From NCBI GenBank assembly GCA_907163375.1, contig CAJQUW010006387.1:1-64000 (forward strand): a stretch of DNA of 64,000 nt. Reading direction: 5' to 3'. The translations under genes were made by a program, and so were the position numbers. Below the pieces are notes generated by a model. The model was not told the origin of the DNA, made no database searches, and saw only the letters and a list, made by a program, of their open reading frames with translations. Source of the stretch: Prostheceraeus crozeri. Taxonomy: Eukaryota; Platyhelminthes; Polycladida; Euryleptidae. The first letter of the stretch is position 1. Every line of letters starts with the position of its first letter. Of the stretch, positions 61,401 to 62,337 are shown one piece after another.

Positions 61401-62337
61401 AATTTTTCTTAAAAAGCCCTGCTTTCTAGCACATTTAACGAACAAGCAAACGAACGGATTTTCCTATCAATATGAAAGATGAGCGAATAGATGGGAGGAG
61501 AATCTTCATGTACACTACCAATGAACGAACGAACGGCATCATTCAATGAATGAACGAGCAAATTGTCTAATTTCACTACGTTCCAATGCAAGGATGCAAT
61601 ACCTATAGTCATCTACGCATGCGAGACATGGACACTAAAAAGTGAAGAGAAAAGAAAACTGGAGGTCTTCGAAATGAGGTGTCTACGTGCCATCTATGGA
61701 ACCAGCATCCGAGACCGTATTCCGAACGAAACCATGAGACGGAACCTCCACATGAACATTTTTAATTCAATTTTCATCGTCATGATTTTATGATTCACAA
61801 AATTCATGCTTCACTTCTTGAATCTGAATAGTGATGTGGACCATCGGAAAGATGGAGGGACCAAATACGAACGGACACGGGCCTGCCAATCAACACTTTA
61901 GAACGGCAAGCCCAGAATAGGGGAAGTTGGAGCCGTTAGAGCAGACTGGTGGGAGCAAGGGGCCGTTCGTAGCCTACGGAATTAAGTCAAGTAAGTCAAT
62001 GAAAGGATGCTAACCGATGAAGGCACTAAAGCAGAGGTTGTATCATTCGAATTCTGTGACAGACATGCATTTTCATTATTTACATTTTCTGAACTGAACT
62101 TACAAAAAATCCGTGAAATATACAGAAAACTGATTGATTTACCTTTGCACCATTTTTCTTTGATAATTTGATGAAGTCTTTGCACTTTTTGAAATTCTGT
62201 TCTTTGTCTGCTGTGCAACATACTTGTATAATGCCGACCTTCATGGCTGAATACCGTGAGATGGAAAAATATCTAACAAACAAATGATGAATTGCACGGG
62301 TATTATTGGTAAGTCTTGACAGCAGTTGAAAATGCAT
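10402..62337 (-). CDS. NitFhit: NitFhit fusion protein gene, complete, six exons, 462 aa
   Basis: Spliced CDS: complement of 10402-10494, 14719-14787, 20228-20605, 31106-31603, 44367-44522 and 62143-62337. Residues about 34-303 are a Nit domain (nitrilase/carbon-nitrogen hydrolase superfamily). Its catalytic residues are visible: Glu71 in FLPEAFDF, Lys144 in SYDKTHLFDV and Cys186 in LAICYDLRFPEL. Residues about 320-462 are a Fhit domain (HIT superfamily dinucleoside polyphosphate hydrolase) with HVHIHIL at 410-416, His412 being the expected nucleophile. Family knowledge: mammalian Nit1 repairs deaminated glutathione, and Fhit cleaves Ap3A/Ap4A. The two are fused, Nit first, in flies and worms (about 440-460 aa), so 462 aa fits. 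All five introns are GT-AG and phase 0, with no internal stop in the model. I chose the start at 62337 because the same frame has a TGA at 62350-62352. A second in-frame Met lies at residue 32. I assembled the exons by hand from homology and splice signals. Confidence 0.95.
10526..11905 (+). mobile_element. Tc1/mariner-type transposon with TIRs, TA target
   Basis: Perfect 25-bp terminal inverted repeats CAGTCCTGTGCAGAATATTAGCATA (shown in two parts: CAGTCCTGTGCAG and AATATTAGCATA) at 10526-10550 and, inverted, 11881-11905. TA dinucleotides flank both ends. It contains a plus-strand transposase. It lies in NitFhit intron 5, with its left end 30 bp from exon 6. The well-matched TIRs suggest a fairly recent insertion. 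Confidence 0.92.
10757..11752 (+). pseudogene. Tc1-like transposase, DD37E spacing, broken
   Basis: Starts MGRNRDISTEKVSRMAILHQ with a helix-turn-helix (GLTQKQIAEKLHVNSRPLKR) and a second DNA-binding part (SSSTVRRRLKAY). Catalytic motifs are VMFSDET, CFQHDGAPAH and LNVVENCW. In-frame stops occur at 11471-11473 and just after NNWLNVV, and a 1-bp gain near 11520 moves the rest to another frame, which ends GHHSKY at 11752. From the second Asp to the Glu I count 112 bases, i.e. 37 codons plus 1, pointing to a DD37E-type family rather than classical DD34E. SPYLN replaces the usual SPDLN. Confidence 0.88.
11908..13742. other. Intron 5 spacer
   Basis: Holds interspersed repeat copy A at 12195-12585. 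Otherwise AT-rich, with no domain or repeat recognised up to the TIR element at 13743. Confidence 0.45.
12195..12585. repeat. Interspersed repeat, copy A
   Basis: From TTAATTGAGGTCATTG to TTAATAAATGCC this stretch matches 35540-35930 at roughly 80% by eye, with shared blocks such as GTGATATGATCACGCTT, GCATGAAAGTAATAGGAACC and ATTGGGGATTTAATAAATGC. No coding capacity or terminal repeats identified, so the family is unknown. Confidence 0.75.
13743..14563. mobile_element. TA-flanked TIR element (CCGTATTTC ends)
   Basis: Left end CCGTATTTCTATGAATATGA GACGCCC and right end the complement of CCGTATTTCTTTGAATAAGA GAC, both flanked by TA. Inside the right end, 14405-14493 holds a further near-copy of the terminal sequence (CCCTTGAATAAGAGACGC ... 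CTTCAAAGAAATACAG), so the right terminus is effectively duplicated. No transposase seen. It lies in NitFhit intron 5, about 155 bp downstream of exon 5. Confidence 0.7.
14719..14787 (-). CDS. NitFhit: NitFhit exon 5: histidine triad
   Basis: A 69-bp exon (23 codons, phase 0) between acceptor tctccttttcag and donor GAG|GTAAGG. It encodes HVHIHILPRRENDFVDNDKI plus YEE. The His-x-His-x-His-x-x motif is intact. NDKIYEE matches NDSIYEEL of human FHIT, including the tyrosine (here residue 430) equivalent to the Src-phosphorylated Tyr114. Found by searching for the reverse complement of the histidine triad, since the exon is too short to stand out as an ORF. A SINE begins about 97 bp upstream of it. 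Confidence 0.93.
14883..15019 (-). mobile_element. tRNA-derived SINE
   Basis: Read on the minus strand it starts CAAGTGGTCTCCGTGGCACA GTGG, containing an A box (TGGCACAGTGG), and continues to a B box (GAGTTCGAGCCCC, complement near 14952-14964). It then has the block CAGGAAGGGCATCCGG (14911-14929) before its end. The A/B box spacing fits an internal pol III promoter. The last block resembles one at 24499-24514 ahead of the RTE-like LINE, suggesting that LINE as a partner. Lies in intron 4, close to exon 5. Confidence 0.75.
15195..15757 (+). repeat. Retroposon-like 3' end with AATAAA and (TTA)n tail
   Basis: The segment ends AAAATAAACGTCTTTATTATTA TTATTATC, a poly(A)-signal-like motif followed by a short TTA microsatellite, the usual 3' terminus of invertebrate LINEs. 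An open frame of 134 codons (15195-15599) precedes it. It begins MIKRHAYFILSILFNFLNFS and has no domain I recognise. The assignment rests on the tail, so this may be a LINE 3' UTR and not coding. Confidence 0.4.
15758..16489. other. Intron 4 spacer
   Basis: No ORF with recognisable protein and no repeat seen. Confidence 0.45.
16490..17662 (-). mobile_element. CR1-like LINE, RT palm to C-terminus, 5'-truncated
   Basis: Minus-strand RT motifs in order: AFDSVHHDILLRRLEVSFGL, HGVPQGSVLGPILFLLYTSD, YHMYADDIQIYG, NASKTEIMWL, NLGVILD and LVHSRLDF. After a frame change near 16900 come RILFNTSSRDHVTPLLRSLQ WLPIRYRI and, below 16671, a further piece with WNNLP-like and FKRHLK-like sequence. The order fits the CR1/L2 group. 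It starts abruptly at 17662 inside RT, as expected of 5' truncation, and has at least one frameshift. Confidence 0.85.
17663..18572. other. Intron 4 spacer
   Basis: AT-rich and non-coding by inspection. Nothing recognised between the truncated LINE and the hairpin. Confidence 0.45.
18573..18674. repeat. Hairpin-forming palindrome
   Basis: Left arm GATATAACTACGACATCTGT ACTACCA and right arm TGGTAGTACAGATGGAGTAG TTATATC pair almost perfectly. A second inner pair (ATGTAGCA / TGCTACAT) flanks a loop reading tgaggcgaagccgag. It lies about 280 bp upstream of the Crypton start. Function unknown; similar layouts occur at 41455-41567. Confidence 0.75.
18957..20160 (+). pseudogene. Crypton tyrosine recombinase, lightly broken
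   Basis: Begins MAKRQFVNTDANDLLKIKCA with an N-terminal core-binding domain (TVYQQNSAYNSFLAFMRYKD, RQSLRRKLED). The catalytic part follows: FFARRGNENLDGM (first Arg), YFWQRPRD, YTNHCLRVSCCSIL (HxxR) and VSGHVSNSGLGIYKR (His and nucleophilic Tyr). No reverse transcriptase accompanies it, so it is Crypton (DNA transposon) and not a DIRS-type element. Defects: an in-frame TGA at 19422-19424 and a frameshift near 19684. The last coding-like part runs toward the Fhit exon at 20228; the exact 3' end is not defined. Confidence 0.82.
20228..20605 (-). CDS. NitFhit: NitFhit exon 4: Nit-Fhit junction
   Basis: Encodes residues 284-409, between acceptor gcatttttcag and donor AAG|GTAAGA. The first 20 residues (KIDSVRQNMPVMTQRRTDLY) are the C-terminal Nit signature, equivalent to RxxxPVFxHRRPDLY in NIT1. 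A short linker follows, then Fhit begins: FEFGENSI, VFFQSVYSFAFVNLSPVVEG, HVLVSPIR and, at the end, CQDGPLAGQTVK just before the catalytic histidines. Because one uninterrupted exon holds both domains, the fusion cannot be an artefact of joining neighbouring genes. A Crypton transposon lies against its donor side on the opposite strand. Confidence 0.96.
20606..21836. other. Intron 3 spacer upstream of NitFhit exon 4
   Basis: Contains the polypyrimidine tract and acceptor of exon 4 at its left edge. The rest shows no coding or repeat structure to my reading. Confidence 0.5.
21846..23119. mobile_element. Foldback (TU-like) element with 76-bp tandem-repeat arms
   Basis: Left arm: four tandem 76-bp units starting at 21852, 21928, 22004 and 22080 (core AGTCCGGCAGCCAGAGCGAG). 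Right arm: five inverted units starting at 22739, 22815, 22891, 22967 and 23043. Inside the arrays the arms continue as unique inverted repeats (about 22153-22375 and 22510-22738), leaving a spacer of about 130 bp. TTTCTATCC lies on both sides (21837-21845 and 23120-23128), a possible 9-bp target duplication. No ORF of note. Long inverted termini made of tandem units define foldback/TU elements. Confidence 0.85.
23129..23869. other. Intron 3 spacer
   Basis: Nothing recognised between the foldback element and the minus-strand LINE. Confidence 0.45.
23870..24440 (-). mobile_element. RTE-like LINE C-terminal fragment
   Basis: The minus strand reads RTCVRQAVLYGCESWPLL, EEMRMLRWMCGVS and then, in a second frame, RLRWFGHVAR-like sequence, the tail domain shared by RTE-type endonuclease/RT LINEs. 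Frame breaks occur around 24180 and 24300. It ends near 24440 and lies head-to-head with the plus-strand LINE that starts just above. Confidence 0.7.
24480..27690 (+). mobile_element. RTE-like LINE, nearly full length, degenerate
   Basis: A leader containing CAGGAAAGGCATCCGG (24499-24514) is followed by the apurinic endonuclease start (ATWNVGSLSKRYG near 24730, LQETRWKGG near 24800) and its C-terminal part (NTLFRKSENHLITYSSGDCS, CVSQHRLIIADL). Then come RT (ILVPIFKGKGDPLNCESYGG, MDLEKAFDRV, HQGSVQSPLLFVLVMDV, LYADDLVLVAESE) and the tail domain (VYDVCVRRCMIYGSETWSMK, RAVRWFGHVLQNPEDN). It needs many frame changes, so it is long dead, but gene order is complete. Ends near 27690. Confidence 0.85.
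27691..28939. other. Intron 3 spacer
   Basis: Two overlapping ORFs (28104-28325 and 28202-28525) have no recognisable domain and are probably chance. The part from 28640 to 28939 may be the degenerate remainder of the Tc1 copy next to it. Confidence 0.35.
28940..29390 (-). pseudogene. Tc1-like transposase remnant
   Basis: The minus strand encodes VTHAPRHGVGRYSNHKSRLR, PLLTKNVKKARMNRTGEHEK and then, in another frame, ILWSEESCFNLFAPD, matching the segment of Tc1 transposases that leads to the first catalytic Asp (usual LWSDESxFxLF). Asp is replaced by Glu in WSEES. Only the middle of the gene is recognisable. No inverted repeats were found. Confidence 0.6.
29581..29707. repeat. 127-bp palindrome
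   Basis: Arms 29581-29618 and 29670-29707 are near-perfect inverted copies (CTACAGAGAATGACAACTAT ...). A second inner pair (CATTTGATTCC / GGAATCAAACG) encloses a short loop reading ccgacaacattcgcctgacgc. Small, non-coding and hairpin-like; it may be a miniature transposon. Confidence 0.8.
29723..29899 (+). CDS. Short unknown ORF, 58 codons
   Basis: Open from ATG to TAG, starting MLRQTFVVNPAFECYISGKA and ending PALGYINYKRL. I recognise no family. It lies between a palindrome and a LINE end inside intron 3, so it may be chance or a transposon remnant. Reported only because nothing else fills this stretch. Confidence 0.15.
   Translation: MLRQTFVVNPAFECYISGKASKLRPFIDRFNATNHDWETFVYLTSMVPALGYINYKRL
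30300..30920 (-). mobile_element. Jockey/CR1-like LINE 3' end
   Basis: The minus strand contains ISFLGLMVDERLVME, then in other frames YLYKSTIRPLMEYCRHL and LLDGVEKQVAAALRQTGC, then an open stretch 30606-30319 with SLHRYYFGRSS, RRANALTCYHVSLERARSVS and NHLPQTTFPDQYSLDTF. This is the order of the post-RT region in Jockey/CR1-group LINEs. At least two frame changes; 5'-truncated. Confidence 0.75.
31106..31603 (-). CDS. NitFhit: NitFhit exon 3: Nit core with catalytic Lys and Cys
   Basis: Encodes residues 118-283, the longest exon (498 bp), between acceptor tttgtctttgcag and donor GAG|GTTAGT. It holds the nitrilase lysine (SYDKTHLFDV, Lys144), the nucleophilic cysteine (GLAICYDLRFPEL, Cys186) and strongly conserved segments such as TYPSAFSVPTGSAGHWE, SRAIETQCYVIAAAQ and SYGHSLIIDPWGE. 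Alignment from memory to vertebrate NIT1 is continuous, so nothing is missing between exons 2 and 3 or 3 and 4. Confidence 0.95.
31897..32349 (+). pseudogene. Unknown near-open reading frame with one internal TAG
   Basis: One frame stays open for about 151 codons apart from a TAG at 32131-32133. It includes MSFAVNKALDDETNIQYEIS, YLERMVPEMCALKYINTLIH and, after the stop, ALFHTVYDIMRKRILEHLNS and KTEMFQTFFADVYESLFHRY. Composition is protein-like (charged and hydrophobic residues alternate, helical look), but I recognise no family. It ends 16 bp before the PIF/Harbinger-like element. It could be a transposon ORF, a retrocopy or a host exon pair. Confidence 0.35.
32366..33637. mobile_element. PIF/Harbinger-like non-autonomous element with MADF remnant
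   Basis: Terminal inverted repeats of about 37 bp: the left begins GATGCGTTTACACATGAAAC and the complement of the right begins GGCGCGTTTACACGTGAAAC. Both continue TTTATTGCTGCCACC. Flanks are TAA (left) and TAT (right), close to the TWA duplication of PIF/Harbinger. Internal short copies of CGTGTAAACG / CAAATGTAAACGGCC occur near both ends. The MADF-type remnant at 33129-33260 supports the family, since Harbingers carry a Myb/MADF-like second protein. Confidence 0.7.
33129..33260 (+). pseudogene. MADF DNA-binding domain remnant
   Basis: The frame reads LTDDLIDECEQYPCLWNVHN followed by HEYRDRIKRPKHGGKIAGKF. This fits the MADF start pattern L(I)xEVxxYPCLWNVxxxxYxDRxKRxxAWxxIA. It ends at a TAA near 33260. 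A plausible start at about 33080 (MTDNEMPQTKIECQG) lies in a different frame, so a frameshift separates them. Inside the PIF/Harbinger-like element. Confidence 0.65.
33641..35439. other. Intron 2 spacer with a retroposon-like tail
   Basis: At 34850-34885 the text ATTTCAAATACAAATACAAT TATTATTATTACTGC looks like the 3' tail of a LINE or SINE. The body is not recognisable. No other feature seen. Confidence 0.35.
35440..35930. repeat. Interspersed repeat, copy B (longest)
   Basis: The right part (35540-35930) matches 12195-12585, and the left part (35445-35535, starting TTTTTAATTCAATTTTCACC) matches 61766-61848. This copy therefore links both other fragments into one family of at least 490 bp. 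No coding or terminal repeats seen. Confidence 0.75.
35931..37179. other. Intron 2 spacer
   Basis: One TAGGCCTA at 36241-36248. No coding or repeat structure recognised. Confidence 0.45.
37180..37447 (+). mobile_element. LINE C-terminal fragment (CR1/L2-like)
   Basis: Encodes VVEYGSPLFVGMPSGLSERL, ERLQRRGHRVICGD and RRIRSSERLFDKCLYELR, the post-RT region of CR1/L2-type LINEs (VEYGSPVWxGLP ... LERVQRRAxRII). It stops where a different LINE begins at about 37450. Confidence 0.65.
37450..40575 (+). mobile_element. Unusual LINE: RT with YLDDG box and C-terminal RPDG nuclease-like domain
   Basis: RT part: SLAGPDGLRPQHLKDML, FCGARLVALKQKDDGIIPIA VGNTLRR, SLEGVQQGDLLSPILFSLAV, VWYLDDGH (YxDD box) and LQLNESKCELPV. 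After an inserted element (38522-39602) it resumes with a LGLRGTKHLS-like segment, then a Cys/His cluster (CICGEEFDQHALVC, GRYFRH), KRPDGIAL and a terminal part with AYGETAVNFIKTVGKRL and SVAVQIGNANSVL. The RPDG motif after a CCHC-like cluster resembles the restriction-like endonuclease of R2/R4/CRE-type LINEs. Broken by several stops and frame changes. Clade placement is tentative. Confidence 0.7.
38522..39602. mobile_element. pogo-like TIR element nested in LINE
   Basis: Left end GTCAAACTTCGATGTAACGA CC and complement of right end CAGTCAAACCTCGTTTAGCG ACC, flanked by TA (38520-38521 and 39603-39604). LINE homology stops at the left end and resumes right after the right end, so the boundaries are supported independently. 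About 1.08 kb, no transposase recognised. The CAGTCAAACCTCGTT terminus resembles pogo/Tigger-type elements. Confidence 0.7.
40908..41392. mobile_element. 485-bp TIR element
   Basis: Left arm (to about 40955) and right arm (from about 41340) are inverted copies sharing GAGACCGTTATTTAAATTTA TT and TATAAAAAGCG-like outer ends. Non-coding between. Family not recognised; target duplication unclear. Confidence 0.65.
41455..41567. repeat. Hairpin-forming palindrome
   Basis: CAGTAACCTACTGTCTACGA GGAGTTACAC pairs with GTGTAACTCCGAGTAGACAG CTAGGTTACTG. The inner part GAGAATCTCC / GGAGATTTC surrounds a loop reading gagctgaaggtga. Layout resembles 18573-18674 although the stem sequence differs. Confidence 0.75.
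41680..42041. repeat. Inverted repeat, 50-bp arms
   Basis: Arms 41680-41730 and 41989-42041 are about 94% identical inverted copies (AGAAATTCGCATTTAGCCAA TACCTGGTTT...). The 258-bp interior is non-coding and includes CCGGCCCAGCCGG. Probably a miniature foldback element. Confidence 0.7.
42042..43051. other. Intron 2 spacer with (ATT)n-tailed repeat end
   Basis: At 42535-42560 the text TTTGACAAATAAATTATTATTA TTC resembles another retroposon 3' end (poly(A)-signal-like AATAAA and ATT repeats). The ORF 42751-42966 is not recognised. Confidence 0.35.
43052..43645 (+). mobile_element. LINE 3' end with pentanucleotide tail
   Basis: Open frame of 140 codons: SSRIFIIRNLHRSGCDKNLM, CYVAFIRSILTYSCFCNASQ, LLKDLERVQSRLYRITGLP and DNHPLIDIFNVRP, the C-terminal region of a common invertebrate LINE type. 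The 3' UTR ends AACAAATAAAGCGATTCTTA TCTTATCTTATG, a poly(A)-signal-like motif and a (TCTTA)n tail marking the true 3' end near 43641. Confidence 0.8.
43646..44366. other. Intron 2 spacer next to exon 2
   Basis: Non-coding AT-rich DNA. The donor GTGAGT of exon 2 sits at 44361-44366. Confidence 0.5.
44367..44522 (-). CDS. NitFhit: NitFhit exon 2: Nit catalytic Glu
   Basis: Encodes residues 66-117, between acceptor ttaatttgcag and donor AAA|GTGAGT. It begins MMFLPEAFDF, the nitrilase motif holding the catalytic glutamate (residue 71), and ends in WLSLGGAHIK, matching the WLSLGGFHE stretch of vertebrate NIT1. Phase 0 at both ends, length 156 bp. It sits alone between introns of about 17.6 and 12.8 kb. 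Confidence 0.93.
44670..45165 (+). mobile_element. RTE-like LINE C-terminal fragment, GC-rich
   Basis: Encodes YSCETWPIRANDQRRLEVFD, NDCIRRILRCRRSDPVP, VQRRLRWFGHVARRPAGELL and GGQLKTWSATLKDDL, the same tail domain as the other RTE-like copies. One stop near 45040 separates the last part. Clearly more GC-rich than its surroundings, pointing to a different source lineage from the copies at 9-10 kb. Confidence 0.75.
45166..46232. other. Intron 1 spacer
   Basis: Has two patches rich in GACTCCGACTCC-like sequence (about 45470-45510 and 46110-46190), the second partly echoing the first. No protein domain recognised. Confidence 0.4.
46233..49228 (+). mobile_element. hAT transposon remnant, split by a foldback element
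   Basis: Ends TAGGGTTCGAAAAA and the complement of TAGGGTTACGGAAAA suggest matching hAT termini. Transposase pieces on the plus strand: TTSWETWVNVALFYNENLDS VRTIIDS (46580-46665), then after the inserted element SDCEDATSIRQYKAIIGDRD LR (47720-47785), and near 48780-48970 the dimerisation motif ITSADVERTFSTCKQF. Frames change between pieces and about 0.8 kb between 47840 and 48640 shows no match, so the copy is old. The 8-bp target duplication of the hAT itself was not confirmed. Confidence 0.7.
46671..47711. mobile_element. Foldback element with 162-bp tandem-repeat arm
   Basis: Perfect 8-bp target duplication TGATTCAT at 46663-46670 and 47712-47719. Ends are inverted (GGTTAGTGATCATTCCCAAG CAT / complement GGTTAATGATCATTTCCAAG CAT). 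The left arm is one unit (about 46671-46845). The right arm is four inverted units of 162 bp with landmark TGTCGTAGAGC at 47101, 47263, 47425 and 47587, nearly identical to each other. Spacer about 46846-47080 is non-coding. It interrupts hAT coding sequence, which resumes after the right duplication. Confidence 0.88.
49229..49689. other. Intron 1 spacer
   Basis: Nothing recognised; possibly the 3' UTR of the adjacent Penelope-like element. Confidence 0.35.
49690..50660 (-). mobile_element. Penelope-like element remnant: RT end and GIY-YIG endonuclease
   Basis: Minus strand: KCEGLLAIIFMDNLDKQVLN and LYSRYVDDIFIL, the RT active-site region of Penelope-like elements, a SLSLLDFSIRLENGK-like segment, and further down a GIY-YIG-like nuclease start with KIYMGSAIRSLHVRLKAHLT (YxG and Arg of the fold). 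RT-then-GIY-YIG order defines this group. Broken by several changes. Neither the N-terminal RT fingers nor terminal repeats were found. Confidence 0.72.
50661..51499. other. Intron 1 spacer
   Basis: Not assigned. The part above 51100 may belong to the neighbouring transposase remnant, but I see no conserved motif. Confidence 0.35.
51500..52000 (-). pseudogene. mariner/IS630-type transposase remnant
   Basis: Minus strand: FPMKVVVAGGITRYGKTDLH VVQNGRSVNGDYYRDEILPV (the VMVWGGIS..GKT.LH region) and, in another frame, LMQDGPRPHTGKKAL, the second catalytic Asp region. The C-terminal SPDLNxIExLW motif is not recognisable. First Asp region not found. A dead fragment. Confidence 0.6.
52058..52920. 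other. Intron 1 spacer
   Basis: No coding, tandem or inverted structure seen. Confidence 0.45.
52921..52990 (+). repeat. hAT-like terminus
   Basis: Starts CAGGGTGGCGGCCAGATTTC and continues to TTCCCGGGC, a layout seen at ends of hAT-family MITEs. A facing end, GGCCCCCACCCTG, lies at 57679-57691, but the flanking 8 bp do not match, so I do not claim one element spanning both. Confidence 0.35.
52991..54763. other. Intron 1 stretch with a short inverted similarity
   Basis: The block around 53692-53730 (CAGTGTTGGATTTGAG ... GGGAAG) reappears inverted near 54525-54570 (CTTCCC ... CTCAAATCCAACACTG). Part of 53390-53810 is more GC-rich than its surroundings. No protein or RNA family recognised. 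Confidence 0.35.
54773..55079. mobile_element. 307-bp MITE with 9-bp target duplication
   Basis: Flanked by GCCGAATAA on both sides (54764-54772 and 55080-55088). Ends GGCACTACTGCAGTTTAGTG CACCCT are perfect inverted repeats. The subunit CTACTGCAGTTTAGTGCACC CT appears twice in each arm. The centre is a further palindrome, CGCACATTACACCGA and its complement around gcgcgc (54890-54928). No coding. A 9-bp duplication and GG- ends suggest a Merlin- or Mutator-type parent (inference). Confidence 0.9.
55089..57599. other. Intron 1 spacer
   Basis: Opens with a short (CAA)n run. Otherwise short ORFs only. TAGGCCTA at 56301-56308. No element recognised. Confidence 0.4.
57600..57691 (-). repeat. hAT-like terminus
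   Basis: Read on the minus strand it starts CAGGGTGGGGGCCGAGCCCG GGAATTTTGTTAGGGCCGG. Same family style as 52921, opposite direction, with CCCGGGAATT echoing along the segment. No transposase nearby. Confidence 0.35.
57692..59634. other. Intron 1 spacer
   Basis: The frame near 58340-58410 includes LPTNFRMNNAAFEKSKQML, vaguely like the start of PIF/Harbinger transposases, followed by GGTAAGT. Too short to assign. TAGGCCTA at 57971-57978 and 58514-58521. Confidence 0.3.
59635..60293. mobile_element. pogo-like MITE
   Basis: Left end after TA: CAGTAGAACCCACTTATAAC GTACTTCAAGGGACC. The complement of the right end carries CTCGGTTATAACGTACT and TTTCAAGGGTCC in the same order. Paired CGTTATATCCGAG motifs lie just inside both ends. 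About 660 bp, non-coding. The outermost right terminus is eroded. Confidence 0.65.
60294..61589. other. Intron 1 spacer with a weak hairpin
   Basis: Around 60450-60545 GGACTTACTTATTGAG and CTCAGTAAGTC pair around an inner TTGCAT/ATGCAA stem. TAGGCCTA at 61143-61150. No coding recognised. Confidence 0.35.
61590..61985 (+). mobile_element. RTE-like LINE tail fragment interrupted by another repeat
   Basis: VIYACETWTLKSEEKRKLEV, FEMRCLRAIYGTSIRDRIPN and ETMRRNLHMN end at about 61758. The following 90 bp (61766-61848) match the interspersed repeat at 35445-35535. Then LINE-like sequence returns (DHRKDGGTKYERTRAC). It ends about 160 bp downstream of exon 1's donor in intron 1. Confidence 0.65.
61766..61848. 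repeat. Interspersed repeat, copy C fragment
   Basis: TTTTTAATTCAATTTTCATC followed by GCTTCACTTCTTGAATCTGA and TAGTGATGTGGACC, about 88% like 35445-35535. It sits inside a LINE fragment without obvious target duplication. Confidence 0.65.
62143..62337 (-). CDS. NitFhit: NitFhit exon 1: presequence and Nit N-terminus
   Basis: Encodes residues 1-65 and ends AAG|GTAAAT (donor at 62141-62142). From Met32 the sequence MKVGIIQVCCTADKEQNFKK matches the start of the Nit fold (first beta strand, then the TxDKxxNF helix start). Residues 1-31 contain four Arg, no Asp or Glu, and alternating hydrophobic and hydroxylated residues (for example FVRYFSISRYSA), as expected of a mitochondrial targeting peptide. 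Mammalian NIT1 is known to have mitochondrial and cytosolic forms, so translation from both Met codons is plausible. That dual use is inference. Confidence 0.92.
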
